The translations under genes and the position numbers were made by a program. A model generated the notes under the pieces. The model saw only the letters and a program-made list of their open reading frames with translations, was not told where the DNA came from and did not search any database. A stretch of DNA of 64,000 bases from the NCBI RefSeq assembly GCF_002929845.1, contig NZ_PJJS01000038.1:18253-82252 (forward strand), in the 5' to 3' direction. Source of the DNA: Cryobacterium sp. M96. GTDB lineage: Bacteria > Actinomycetota > Actinomycetes > Actinomycetales > Microbacteriaceae. This document shows positions 9,084-17,772 of this stretch, in pieces; the first letter of the stretch is position 1, and each line of letters starts with the position of its first letter.

Positions 9084-10402
9084 ACAACATGTTTCGCTCC
9101 CTGAGCATCCCGAACTATCGAATCTGGTTCGCGGGGGCCCTCGTGTCGAACATCGGAACCTGGATGCAGCGCACGGCCCAGGACTGGATCGTGCTGACCG
9201 AACTGACCGATTACAACGCCACCGCGGTGGGCATCGTGATGGCTTTGCAATTCGGGCCCCAGCTCGTGCTGATGCCCTGGTCCGGCCTCATCGCGGACCG
9301 GTTCAACCGGCGCAGACTGCTCATCCTGACGCAGACCCTGATGGGCCTGCTCGCCCTCGGCCTCGGTGTGATCACCGTCGCCGGAGTCGCGGAGTTGTGG
9401 CACGTCTACCTCTTCGCCCTGGGCCTCGGGATCGTCGCGGCGATCGACGCCCCCGCCCGCCAGACCTTCGTGTCGGAGCTGGTCTCCGACAACGACCTCC
9501 CGAACGCCGTGGCCCTCAACTCCGCATCGTTCAACGGCGCCCGGCTGATCGGACCGGCCGCCGCGGGGCTGCTCACGGTCGCCGTCGGCGCCGGCTGGGT
9601 CTTCATGATCAACTCGGCGACGTTCGCGGCGACGGTGCTCGCGATGACTCTTCTGCGCACCGTTCAGCTGAGGCCGCAGCCGCGGGCCACCCGCGAGCGG
9701 GGACAGCTGATGGCTGGCTTCCGGTACGTGTCCCGCCGGCCAGACATCATCGTCGTGTTGATCACCGTCTTCCTGGTGGGCACCTTCGGCTTCAACTTCG
9801 CGATCTTCACGGCAACGATGGCCACGGTCGAGTTCGGCATGGGTGCCAGCGAGTTCGGGCTGCTCAGTTCGATCATGGCCATCGGCTCCGTCGCGGGCGC
9901 GCTGATGGCCGCCCGTCGCGGCCGGCCGCGGCTGCGTCTGGTCATCGTCGGATCCTTCGCGTTCGGCCTGTCCTGCGCTGTGGCCGCGGTGATGCCCAAC
10001 TACCTGACCTTCGCGATCTCCCTGACCTTCGTCGGCCTGTCCTCGCTGACCCTGATGACCACCGCGAACGCCTACGTGCAGACCACGACGCGGCCGGCCA
10101 TGCGCGGCCGGGTGATGGCGCTCTATATGGCGATCTTCGCCGGCGGCACGCCACTCGGGGCGCCCCTGGTGGGCTGGGTAGCCGACCAGTTCGGCCCGCG
10201 CTGGGCGCTGGGCGTGGCCGCGCTCTCGGGCCTCCTCGCGGCCGGGGCGGTGCTCTTCTGGATGGTGCGCTACCGCAGCCTGCGGGTACGGTTCCGCCGG
10301 GGCATGACCCCACGAATGCGGGTGCACCACGACGGAGACGGCCGCACCGCCGAGACCGCCACCCGCGAAATCGCGATCGTCGAGGCCACGGCGACGCGCT
10401 AG
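9080..10402 (+). CDS. MFS transporter (MFS_3 / EntS-like exporter)
   Basis: About twelve transmembrane helices. Motif A is GLIADRFNRRRLL between helices 2 and 3. The N-terminus NYRIWFAGALVSNIGTWMQ is typical of MFS_3 drug or siderophore exporters. The start is probably TTG at 9080, which overlaps the MarR stop and has AAGGAA (9063-9068) 11 bases upstream. ATG 9089 would leave a 20-base gap. The protein ends in a charged tail of about 30 residues. It is presumably an exporter controlled by the MarR protein. Confidence 0.9.
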   Translation: MNNMFRSLSIPNYRIWFAGALVSNIGTWMQRTAQDWIVLTELTDYNATAVGIVMALQFGPQLVLMPWSGLIADRFNRRRLLILTQTLMGLLALGLGVITVAGVAELWHVYLFALGLGIVAAIDAPARQTFVSELVSDNDLPNAVALNSASFNGARLIGPAAAGLLTVAVGAGWVFMINSATFAATVLAMTLLRTVQLRPQPRATRERGQLMAGFRYVSRRPDIIVVLITVFLVGTFGFNFAIFTATMATVEFGMGASEFGLLSSIMAIGSVAGALMAARRGRPRLRLVIVGSFAFGLSCAVAAVMPNYLTFAISLTFVGLSSLTLMTTANAYVQTTTRPAMRGRVMALYMAIFAGGTPLGAPLVGWVADQFGPRWALGVAALSGLLAAGAVLFWMVRYRSLRVRFRRGMTPRMRVHHDGDGRTAETATREIAIVEATATR

Positions 10403-10437
10403 CGGAGTGAGACCCGACGAGCCTGGCGGCAGTTCTC

Positions 10438-10537
10438 CCCGAACGAATTCGACGGAGATTCTGCCCAAATCGTTGCCATAAGGCCCGAAAAAGCAGGTTT
10501 CGCTCAGATTCTCCGTCGAATTGGTTCAACACCGGAC
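10438..10537 (+). repeat. 100-bp inverted-repeat element, copy 1
   Basis: Arms at 10441-10463 (starts GAACGAATTCGACGG) and 10505-10527 match as inverted repeats at 21 of 23 positions, with a 41-bp interior. The flanks CCC (10438-10440) and RACRSCGGRC (10528-10537) are also conserved in the other copies at 31935 and 40175. It lies between the convergent MFS and POT genes. No coding capacity or transposase is present. Confidence 0.9.
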
Positions 10538-10643
10538 ACCGCGCCCCCCTTGCTGAACAGAGTCCGCGCGGTGCAGCCGGCTCTGAGCCTGTGGGGCGCA
10601 ACACAACGAATCGCTTGGCATCCACTCGGCTGACGGATGCCGG

Positions 10644-12110
10644 TCAGCGCACGCCGTTCATCAGCCGCAGGATCGGTCGGGCGATCAGTGCGAGCAACAG
10701 CCCGAGCACGATCGCGACCCCGCCGATCACGCTGAAGTAGACCGTCTCCGACACCGATGTGTACCACTCGGCGAGCCAGCCGGACACCGCGGTGCCCAGG
10801 GCGATCGAGAGGAAGAACAGCGCGACCATCTGGGTCTTGAAGGGTTCCGGGGCGAGCCGCGTCGTGACGGCCAGGCCGACCGGTCCGATCAGAAGCTCCG
10901 CCACCGTGAGCACGAACAGGATCGCGATCATCGCGAGCAGTGGCGTCGAATTCGGGCCGCCGTCGACGAACGGGAGGAACAGCAGGAACGCGGAACCCAT
11001 CAGCGCGGTGCCGAACGCGAACTTGACCGGGGTGGACGGCTGACGGGAACCCCAGCGCGTCCACAGCGCGGCGAAGGCACCCGAGAGCAGGATGATGAAG
11101 ACCGGGTTGAACGACTGCACCCACGACACCGGCAGCTCCCAGCCGAACACGTCGCGGTTGAGCCGTTCGTCGGTGTAGATGGTCACCACCGTGAACTGCT
11201 GCTGGGAGAGGGACCAGAACGCGGCACTGGCCACGAACAGCGGCATGAACGCGTAGACGCGTTTGCGCTCGAGGGCGGTGATCTGACGGTTGCGCAGGAT
11301 GACCACGAAGTAGCAGACCGTGGCGATCAGGGTCAGCGCGATAACGATGGTGACCAGGCCGGATGCCGTGATCACGCCGAGCAGGACCAGCACCACGATC
11401 ACGGCGGTCGTTGCGATCGCGGCCCAGAGGTAGCCGGCGTGGCGCGACGCCGGCAGCGGGTTCGGCACCTCGTGCACGATGGCCGGCAGGCGCTTGCGGC
11501 CGAAGGAGTACTGCACCAGGCCGATCGCCATCCCCACGGCGGCGAGCCCGAACCCGTAGTGGAAGCCGAGGGTCGTCTGCAGCAGGCCGGTCAGGACCGG
11601 CCCGAAGAAGGCACCCAGGTTGATGCCGAGGTAGAAGAGCGAGAAGCCCGCGTCGAGCCGAGGGTCGTCCTTGGCGTAGAGCGCGCCCACGACGCTGGTC
11701 GCGTTGGCCTTGAGCCCGCCGCTGCCCAGCGCGATCAGGATGAGCCCGGTCGCCACGCCGCCGATGCCCGGCAGGAGAGCGAGTGCCACGTGCCCCACCG
11801 CGATCACGATGGCGCTGCAGAAGAGCACCCGCTCCGAGCCCACCAGGCGGTCGGCCACCCAGGCTCCCAGAATGGTCGACAGGTAAACGCCGCCGCCGTA
11901 GGCCCCCACGATGCCTGCCGCGGTGGCCTGCGGGATCCCGAGGCCGCCGTCGGCCGCGGAGTAGTACAAATAGAGCAGCAGGATGCCCTGCATCCCGTAG
12001 AACGAAAACCGCTCCCACATCTCGACGCCGAACACGTTGGCGAGGGCGCGAGGCTGTCCGAGGAAGCTTCGGTCGTCACGGGTGGGAGATTGTTCAACAA
12101 CCGAGCTCAT
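10644..12110 (-). CDS. Proton-dependent oligopeptide transporter (POT family)
   Basis: Peptide:H+ symporter of 488 residues with 12 to 14 helices. The POT signature EMWERFSFYGMQGILLLY at the N-terminus contains the ExxER motif for proton coupling. FSLFYLGINLGAFFGP matches the second PTR2 signature. It imports di- and tripeptides. Its start at 12110 is six bases after TAAGGT, and an 18-bp palindrome overlaps the promoter, so peptide- or nitrogen-responsive control is plausible but unproven. Confidence 0.95.
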   Translation of the reverse strand: MSSVVEQSPTRDDRSFLGQPRALANVFGVEMWERFSFYGMQGILLLYLYYSAADGGLGIPQATAAGIVGAYGGGVYLSTILGAWVADRLVGSERVLFCSAIVIAVGHVALALLPGIGGVATGLILIALGSGGLKANATSVVGALYAKDDPRLDAGFSLFYLGINLGAFFGPVLTGLLQTTLGFHYGFGLAAVGMAIGLVQYSFGRKRLPAIVHEVPNPLPASRHAGYLWAAIATTAVIVVLVLLGVITASGLVTIVIALTLIATVCYFVVILRNRQITALERKRVYAFMPLFVASAAFWSLSQQQFTVVTIYTDERLNRDVFGWELPVSWVQSFNPVFIILLSGAFAALWTRWGSRQPSTPVKFAFGTALMGSAFLLFLPFVDGGPNSTPLLAMIAILFVLTVAELLIGPVGLAVTTRLAPEPFKTQMVALFFLSIALGTAVSGWLAEWYTSVSETVYFSVIGGVAIVLGLLLALIARPILRLMNGVR

Positions 12111-12122
12111 TGCTTGACCTTA
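12111..12122 (-). promoter_or_regulatory. Leaderless -10 of the POT transporter
   Basis: TAAGGT on the minus strand is followed by six bases and the ATG at 12110. Confidence 0.6.
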
Positions 12123-12128
12123 CCGTGT

Positions 12129-12146
12129 GCCCCCAGACCTGGGGGC
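12129..12146. promoter_or_regulatory. 18-bp palindrome in the POT promoter
   Basis: GCCCCCAGACCTGGGGGC, with perfect 8-bp arms, covers the -10/-35 spacer and the -35 region of the POT promoter. It looks like an operator; the binding protein is unknown. Confidence 0.5.
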
Positions 12147-12179
12147 ATCGGCAGGGTCGCGGCATCCGGCCCGGAGGGC

Positions 12180-12203
12180 ACGGTACGATTTTGCCCGTAC
12201 CGT
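12180..12203. promoter_or_regulatory. Dyad over the promoter of the DUF3592-like gene
   Basis: ACGGTAC, ten bases, then GTACCGT form an inverted repeat. The left arm overlaps a candidate -10 (TACGAT, 12184-12189), and the gene starts 24 bp further on. Confidence 0.4.
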
Positions 12204-12226
12204 TACGACGACCGGGAAGGGGCAAC

Positions 12227-12622
12227 GTGGATACTTTCTCGCTCGTTTCCCTCCTCAGCGAGGTGCTGACCCTGATCGGCCTGGCCGTCGGCGGGGCACT
12301 CTTCGCGGCCGGTCTCGTCGCGCGCGGCGTGAAGGGTCGCTGGGTACTGACGGATGGCGTCATCGCGTCCTCCCGGGCCGGAACGGTCATCCGCTGGTTC
12401 GACCGTGACGGCGAGGTGCACGAGTGCCCGGCGAACACACACGAGACGCACGGGCTCGCGCCCGGCGACGACGTGCCGGTCTGGTTCAGCCTCCGCACCC
12501 CCTCCCGGTGTCGCACCCACACCCCGGAGGCCGAGGGCCGGGCACTGCGCCTGACCGGCCTGATCCTGCTCGGCATCGGTGCCGCGTCCGGCGTGCTCGG
12601 CATCGTGCTGCTCTTCATCTGA
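12227..12622 (+). CDS. Small membrane protein, DUF3592-like
   Basis: 131 residues with one hydrophobic helix near each end (about 9-30 and 107-130). The soluble middle contains WVLTDGVIASSRAG, WFDRDGEVHECPANTH and DDVPVWFSLRTP, the layout of DUF3592 proteins (a beta-rich domain between two helices). Function unknown. The GTG start at 12227 has GGGAAGGGG a few bases upstream. It is transcribed divergently from the POT transporter. Confidence 0.7.
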   Translation: MDTFSLVSLLSEVLTLIGLAVGGALFAAGLVARGVKGRWVLTDGVIASSRAGTVIRWFDRDGEVHECPANTHETHGLAPGDDVPVWFSLRTPSRCRTHTPEAEGRALRLTGLILLGIGAASGVLGIVLLFI

Positions 12623-12773
12623 GATCCTCTGCGTTCGCACGGAGCCCGCCGCCGTGACCAGGCCCGGTCAGCGCTCGGAACGATCTCTCCACCCCGGCCA
12701 CGTCCGGTTCGCAGCGTGGAGAACCGGAGGCGGACTGCCGCCGGTTCACGCAACTCCAGGGGAACCACGCAAT

Positions 12774-13306
12774 GTGCTCAATCCTGATCGCGGCGGCCGC
12801 GGCCAGTGGACCGAGGAATCACTGACCGCCTTCGCCGGGTCTCCCGAGTTGGGTGTGAGCACACTCGAGCTGGACACCCATTTGTCCAGTGCCAACCAGG
12901 TGGTGGTGTGGCACGACGACGTGATGACGTCCAGCAAATGCGCCGACGCCGCTCCCGCGTTCCCCGGCGACTCGGCCTTTCCCTATGCCGACGACCGGGT
13001 GCGCGACCTGAGCCTGGCCGAGATCCGCACCCTGGACTGCGGCTACCAGCAGTCGCCGGGCTTCCCTGAGCAGGCGAACACCCCCGGCAGTCGGATCGGT
13101 CAGTCCTGCAGAGCTTCGACTGGGCGTCACTGAACCTCACCCGGCAAATCGCCCCGGATCTGACCCTGGGGGCCCGATCGAGCGGGGATTCCTGACCGGG
13201 CGTCGGGCAGCCCGAATCCAGCCCGAACCTGGGCGGCCTCGGCCTCCCAGTCGTCCCGTGGACGGTGAACGAGACCGCGGACTTGACCAGCCTGAGTGCG
13301 GCCTGA
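12774..13306 (+). pseudogene. Decayed glycerophosphodiester phosphodiesterase (GDPD) gene
   Basis: The first part reads DRGGRGQWTEESLTAFAGS, then STLELDTHLSSANQVVVWHDD, the GDPD N-terminal motifs with the first catalytic histidine replaced by Asp. That frame ends at 13133. The family's C-terminal pieces continue in another frame from 13109 (QSFDWASLNLTRQIAPDLT, later LPVVPWTVNETADL) with an in-frame TGA at 13193-13195 and a final stop at 13304-13306. About 100 residues of the middle of the barrel are missing. The gene therefore has a deletion, a frameshift and a nonsense codon. A substantial remnant of a phosphodiester-scavenging enzyme is inferred, not a working gene. Confidence 0.85.
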
Positions 13307-13373
13307 AGGTGCCGGCGGCGTATACCCGGTGACTGATGCGCCGCGGGCGCTGGTGCGCATCGGGCGCGTCGTG

Positions 13374-13394
13374 TAGCGTGTGGTCAGACCACAC
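13374..13394 (+). promoter_or_regulatory. Promoter and FadR-type operator of the GntR/FCD regulator
   Basis: TAGCGT (13374-13379) is a candidate -10. GTGTGGTCAGACCACAC (13378-13394) is a perfect palindrome with 8-bp arms and a single central base. Its core TGGT-N3-ACCA fits the TNGT-N(0-3)-ACNA consensus of FadR-subfamily regulators. It covers the expected transcription start, as in autorepression. Confidence 0.7.
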
Positions 13395-13455
13395 CGCCCG
13401 ACGCATGATCCCCGCCGGGCACACCGCATGCCACCCCAACGTCGAGGAGGAGCCC

Positions 13456-14256
13456 ATGAGCATCGAACGCCGTGCCTGGGAAGTCGTGTTGCAGAACATC
13501 GAGCTGGATCTCCTCAGTGGGCGACTACGCCCGGGTGACCATCTTCCGCCCGAGCGGGCCCTCGCCGCCGAGCTGGGCGTCGGACGGTCCAGCGTGCGCG
13601 AGGCCATCCGGGTGCTCGAAGTGCTCGGGCTGCTTCGCACGTCCGCCGGGTCGGGGCCCACGGCGGGTGCGATCATCGTGGCCCTGCCCGGCGGCGGCAT
13701 GTCGGCGCTGATGCGTCTGCAGGTGGCGGCGCAGGGGTTCCCCGTCTCTGACGTGGTCAAGACCCGGCTGGTGCTCGAGGCCTCGGTCGTGACCGAGCTG
13801 GCGGAGGCATCCGCCCAGGCCAGTTCCACCATGGACGCCAACGCCTCCCTGCACCCCGACCTGACGACGCCCGAGCTGCTGCTCTGCGCCATGGAGTCTC
13901 CCGCGCTGACCGAGGGGGAATTCCTGGCCCTCGACGCCGCGTTCCACCTGGCCCTGGCCACCGCATCGGGCAACCAGGTCGTGACCGCCACGATGGCGGG
14001 GCTGCGCAGTGCCATCGAGGGCTATGTGCGGGCGGGCGCGACCAGCCTCACTTCCTGGCCCGACACCTCCGCCCGTCTCCGCACCGAACACCGCGCGATC
14101 CTCGGCGCGATCGAGGCCGGCGATCCCCCGGCCGCCCGCAGCCTCGTGCAGTCCCATATCGCGGGTTACTACGCCGAAACCCACCTTGCCAACCACCTGC
14201 CCGACCTCTTCGCCAACGACCACACGGATGCCAACGGGCACCCGGTGGCCCGATAG
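13456..14256 (+). CDS. FadR-subfamily GntR regulator (FCD domain)
   Basis: 266 residues: an N-terminal winged helix ([22 protein letters not shown]) and a C-terminal FCD effector domain with the metal/ligand histidines in [17 protein letters not shown] and QSHIAGYY. The ribosome binding site GAGGAGG (13444-13450) is five bases before ATG 13456. It ends 16 bp before the FMN-dependent lactate dehydrogenase, so it probably acts as its LldR-like regulator with lactate or a related hydroxyacid as signal. The palindrome at 13378-13394 is its likely operator. Confidence 0.92.
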   Translation: MSIERRAWEVVLQNIELDLLSGRLRPGDHLPPERALAAELGVGRSSVREAIRVLEVLGLLRTSAGSGPTAGAIIVALPGGGMSALMRLQVAAQGFPVSDVVKTRLVLEASVVTELAEASAQASSTMDANASLHPDLTTPELLLCAMESPALTEGEFLALDAAFHLALATASGNQVVTATMAGLRSAIEGYVRAGATSLTSWPDTSARLRTEHRAILGAIEAGDPPAARSLVQSHIAGYYAETHLANHLPDLFANDHTDANGHPVAR

Positions 14257-14272
14257 AAAGGACCCTTCGACC

Positions 14273-15532
14273 ATGGTTCAACGACGCATCCCGAAGATCA
14301 AAGACCTTGCCCCGCTGATGCACTTCAAGACCCCCGAACTGAACGCGAAGAAGCGCCGCCTCGAGGGCGCGCTCACCATCTACGACCTGCGCGACATCGC
14401 CAAGAAGCGCACCCCCAAGGCCGCGTTCGACTACACCGACGGCGCCGCCGAGGCTGAGCTGTCGCTGGGCCGTGCCCGCCAGGCCTTCGAGGACATCGAG
14501 TTCAACCCGTCGATCCTGCGGGACGTGTCGGCCGTGTCGACGGGCTGGGACGTGCTCGGCGCCCCCGTGGCCCAGCCCTTCGGAATCGCCCCGACCGGGT
14601 TCACCCGGATGATGCAGACCGAGGGTGAGATCGCGGGCGCCCACGTCGCGGCCCGGGCCGGCATTCCCTTCTCCCTGTCGACCATGGGCACCACGTCGAT
14701 CGAGGACGTCAAGGCCGCGAACCCCCACGGGCGCAACTGGTTCCAGCTCTACATGTGGAAGGACCGCGACCGCTCGATGGCGCTCGTGGACCGGGCCGCG
14801 AAGGCCGGCTACGACACCCTGCTGGTGACTGTGGACGTGCCCGTGGCCGGCGCGCGCCTGCGCGACAAGCGCAACGGTTTCTCGATCCCGCCGGCCCTGA
14901 CCGCCGGAACGGTCATCAACGCACTGCCGCGGCCGGAGTGGTGGATCAACTTCCTCACCACCGAACCGCTCGCCTTCGCCAGCCTGGACCGCTGGAGCGG
15001 CACAGTCGCCGACCTGCTCGACACCATGTTCGACCCCACCGTCACCTTCGAGGACCTGGCCTGGATCAAGGCGCAGTGGCCCGGCAAGATCGTCGTCAAG
15101 GGCGTACAGAGCCTGGCGGATGCGCGCACGCTCGCCGCCCTCGGCGTGGACGGCATCATCCTCTCCAACCACGGCGGGCGCCAGCTCGACCGCGCCCCGA
15201 TCCCGTTCCACCTGCTGCCGAACGTCGTGCGCGAGGTCGGCAGCGAATACGAGGTGCACCTGGACACGGGCATCATGAGCGGCGCCGACATCGTCGCGTC
15301 CGTTGCCCTCGGTGCCCGCTTCACCCTGATCGGCCGCGCCTACCTCTACGGCCTGATGGCCGGCGGCGAGGCCGGCGTCGACCGGGCCGTCCAGATCCTC
15401 TCCGAGCAGGTCTCCCGCACCATGCGACTGCTCGGCGTGAACAGCCTGGAGGAGCTCGAGCCGGGCCACGTCACCCAGCTCGCACGCCTCGGCCGCATCG
15501 CGCAGCCGGTGGCGGCATCCGTCGGCGTGTAG
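14273..15532 (+). CDS. lldD: FMN-dependent L-lactate dehydrogenase / alpha-hydroxyacid oxidase
   Basis: Membrane-associated flavoenzyme that oxidises L-lactate to pyruvate, 419 residues. It has [12 protein letters not shown] near the N-terminus, [29 protein letters not shown] and the catalytic histidine in SNHGGRQLD. The regulator upstream supports L-lactate as substrate, but other 2-hydroxyacids cannot be excluded from sequence. The start at 14273 has GAAAGGA about ten bases upstream. Confidence 0.9.
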   Translation: MVQRRIPKIKDLAPLMHFKTPELNAKKRRLEGALTIYDLRDIAKKRTPKAAFDYTDGAAEAELSLGRARQAFEDIEFNPSILRDVSAVSTGWDVLGAPVAQPFGIAPTGFTRMMQTEGEIAGAHVAARAGIPFSLSTMGTTSIEDVKAANPHGRNWFQLYMWKDRDRSMALVDRAAKAGYDTLLVTVDVPVAGARLRDKRNGFSIPPALTAGTVINALPRPEWWINFLTTEPLAFASLDRWSGTVADLLDTMFDPTVTFEDLAWIKAQWPGKIVVKGVQSLADARTLAALGVDGIILSNHGGRQLDRAPIPFHLLPNVVREVGSEYEVHLDTGIMSGADIVASVALGARFTLIGRAYLYGLMAGGEAGVDRAVQILSEQVSRTMRLLGVNSLEELEPGHVTQLARLGRIAQPVAASVGV

Positions 15533-15560
15533 TGTCGTGGCCGCCCGGCCGGTCGCACCT

Positions 15561-15634
15561 CGCCGAGTGTCGGCGTTTGTGCCGAGCTGACCCGTTCCAG
15601 CGGGTCAACTCGGCACAAGCGGGATAACTCGGCG
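15561..15634. repeat. 74-bp imperfect inverted repeat between lldD and rocD
   Basis: Left arm 15562-15594 (contains TTTGTGCCGAGCTGACCCG) and right arm 15601-15633 are complementary over both ends, with a 5-base internal mismatch block and a 6-base loop. It lies between convergent genes and has no T-tract. It could act as a bidirectional terminator or be a repeat of the genome. Confidence 0.75.
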
Positions 15635-15640
15635 GCTCGG

Positions 15641-16897
15641 CTACGCGGCGGCGAGCTCTGCGAGCACGGCGGCCAATTGCTCGACCGCCCAGTCGAGGTC
15701 GGCCTCGGAGACCACGATCGGCGGGGCCAACCGGATGGTGAAGCCGTGGGTGTCCTTCGCGAGCACGCCGCGGGCCAGGAGGGCCTCGCAGACCACCCGG
15801 CCGGGGGCCAGCGTCGGGTCGATGTCGATGCCGGCCCAGAGGCCGGCGCCACGCACGGCCACGACGCCCTGGCCGATCAACCCGGTCAGCCCGTCGTGCA
15901 GGCGGGCGCCGAGAACACGCGCGCGCTCCTGCTGCTCGCCGGTGGCCAGCAGTTTCACCACGGCGAGGCCGACGGCCGCCGCCAGCGGGTTGCCGCCGAA
16001 GGTCGAGCCGTGCTCGCCGGGGCGGAGCACACCGAGGATGTCCCGATTGCCGACGACCGCCGAGACCGGCACGATGCCGCCGCCGAGTGCCTTGCCGAGC
16101 AGGTAGAGGTCAGGAACGACGCCCACCAGGTCGCAAGCGAAGGTCGCTCCCGTGCGGCCGAGGCCGGACTGGATCTCGTCGGCGATGAACAGCACATTGT
16201 GGCGGTTCGTGATCTCGCGCACGGCCGGCAGGTAGTCGGCCGGCGGCACGACGATGCCGGCCTCGCCCTGGATGGGCTCGAGCAGCACCGCGACCGTGTT
16301 CGCGTCGATCGCAGCCTCGAGGGCCGCGGCGTCTCCGTAGGGAACCGTGCGGAACCCCGGCGTGAACGGCCCGAAATCCTTACGGGCCGACTCGTCGTCG
16401 GAGAAGCTGACGATCGTGGTGGTGCGGCCGTGAAAGTTCTCCCCGGCCACGATGATGTTCGCCATCCCGGCGGCGACGCCCTTGACCCGATAGCCCCAGG
16501 CGCGGGCCACCTTGATGCCGGACTCCACCGCCTCGGCGCCCGTGTTCATCGGCAGGACCATGTCCTTGCCGGAGAGCTCGGCGAGCGCGGTCACGAACGG
16601 GCCGAGCTGGTCGTTGTGGAAGGCGCGGCTGGTGAGCGTGATGCGGCCCAGTTGCTCGCGAGCGGCGTCCAACAGGAGCGGGTTGGAGTGGCCGAAGTTG
16701 ACCGCGGAGTACGCGGCCAGGCAGTCCAGGTAGCGGCGGCCGTCGACATCCGTCACCCAGGCGCCGTCGCCGGACGCGACGACCACGGGCAGCGGATGGT
16801 AATTGTGGGCCGCGTGCTCGTCTTCCAGCGCGATATACGCGGCCTGTCCGAGCGCGGCGGCCGGGGCGGTGGCCTGGTCGGTCATCGGGTCGGTCAT
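15641..16897 (-). CDS. rocD: Ornithine--oxoacid aminotransferase
   Basis: PLP enzyme converting ornithine plus 2-oxoglutarate to glutamate semialdehyde, 418 residues. The PLP lysine lies in LLGKALGGG. Other class-III marks are GHSNPLLL, NTGAEAVESGIKVARAWGY, FHGRTTTIVSFS, IADEIQSGLGRTG and HGSTFGGNPLA. The start at 16897 overlaps the ddaH stop (ATGA, 16894-16897). An in-frame start at 16921 would add eight residues. Coupling to ddaH and a divergent Lrp regulator indicates arginine/ornithine catabolism, feeding glutamate semialdehyde to PutA's second activity. Confidence 0.93.
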   Translation of the reverse strand: MTDPMTDQATAPAAALGQAAYIALEDEHAAHNYHPLPVVVASGDGAWVTDVDGRRYLDCLAAYSAVNFGHSNPLLLDAAREQLGRITLTSRAFHNDQLGPFVTALAELSGKDMVLPMNTGAEAVESGIKVARAWGYRVKGVAAGMANIIVAGENFHGRTTTIVSFSDDESARKDFGPFTPGFRTVPYGDAAALEAAIDANTVAVLLEPIQGEAGIVVPPADYLPAVREITNRHNVLFIADEIQSGLGRTGATFACDLVGVVPDLYLLGKALGGGIVPVSAVVGNRDILGVLRPGEHGSTFGGNPLAAAVGLAVVKLLATGEQQERARVLGARLHDGLTGLIGQGVVAVRGAGLWAGIDIDPTLAPGRVVCEALLARGVLAKDTHGFTIRLAPPIVVSEADLDWAVEQLAAVLAELAAA

Positions 16898-17772
16898 CGG
16901 CGCAGCTCCAGGGTGCAGCACTTCACGCCTCCTCCACCGAGCAGCAGCTCGGACAGGTCGACCCCGATCGGGTTGAAGCCGCGGGCGCGCAGTTGGGCCT
17001 CGAAGCCCTTCGCCCGCGCGGCGATGACCACGTTGTAGCCGTCGGAATAGGAGTTGAGGCCGAGGATGGCCGCGTCCTCCTCGGCGACGATGATGGCGTC
17101 CGGGAATCGCTCGCGCAGGATGGCCAGGCTCGGCTCGTCGAACGCGCTCGGCAGGTAGGCGATCTCGCCGTTGCCCGTGGCCGGCGACGCGTCGAGCACG
17201 GCGATGGCCGTGTCGAGGTGGTAAAAGCTCGGATTGATCAGGTTGAGCGTGATCACGGGGCGGCCGTAGATCGCCGACACCTCTTCATGGCTGTTCGAGG
17301 CGCTGCGGAACCCGGTGCCCGCGAGGATCACGTCGCCCACGAGCAGGAAGTCGCCCTCGCCCTCGTTGATCTCCGCCGGCACGCGCACGTCGAAGCCGTT
17401 GGCACCGAACCAGTCCATGTAGGCCGGACCTTCCGGCTGGCGTTCGGCGTAGGTGAAGGCCGCGCCGTAGGAGATGTTGTCGATGACGAATCCGCCATTG
17501 GCCGCGTAGACCATGTCCGGCAGGCCGTCGACGGGTTCGATCAGGTGCACGTCGAAGCCGAGGCCGACATAGGTGTCGTGAAGCGTTTGCCACTGGGCGA
17601 CGGCGAGCGCGGTGTCCGTCGGGATGGCGGGATCCATCCAGGGGTTGATGCGATAGACGACGGAAAAGAATTCGGGCTTGCACATCAGCACGATGCGCTT
17701 GACGGGCGTGCGCACGGGGAGGGTCGGCGAGACGAGCTCGTCCAGGTTCGGGGCGGTGAGGTTGGTCGACAT
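16894..17772 (-). CDS. ddaH: Dimethylarginine dimethylaminohydrolase-like amidinotransferase
   Basis: Guanidine-modifying enzyme of 292 residues, expected to release citrulline (from methylated arginine) or ornithine. The catalytic cysteine is in the C-terminal GGGGVKCCTLELRR, the histidine in FYHLDTAIAVL, and acidic residues in NEGEGDFLLVG. The start at 17772 has GAAGGAG about five bases upstream. In actinobacteria this gene is often paired with rocD, as here, where the two overlap by four bases. Some homologues are arginine-degrading enzymes with different guanidino substrates, so the exact reaction is uncertain. Confidence 0.85.
   Translation of the reverse strand: MSTNLTAPNLDELVSPTLPVRTPVKRIVLMCKPEFFSVVYRINPWMDPAIPTDTALAVAQWQTLHDTYVGLGFDVHLIEPVDGLPDMVYAANGGFVIDNISYGAAFTYAERQPEGPAYMDWFGANGFDVRVPAEINEGEGDFLLVGDVILAGTGFRSASNSHEEVSAIYGRPVITLNLINPSFYHLDTAIAVLDASPATGNGEIAYLPSAFDEPSLAILRERFPDAIIVAEEDAAILGLNSYSDGYNVVIAARAKGFEAQLRARGFNPIGVDLSELLLGGGGVKCCTLELRR

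Noticed and set aside
8684..10468. A 594-codon minus-strand open frame across MarR and MFS genes
   Set aside because: Shadow of two real genes; the translation is charged, repetitive and domain-free.
10438..10537. The 100-bp repeat as an insertion-sequence end or CRISPR repeat
   Set aside because: No transposase, no clear target duplications, and the copies are 8-21 kb apart rather than clustered with spacers.
14048..15469. A 473-codon minus-strand open frame opposite lldD
   Set aside because: Antisense shadow of a well-conserved flavoenzyme.
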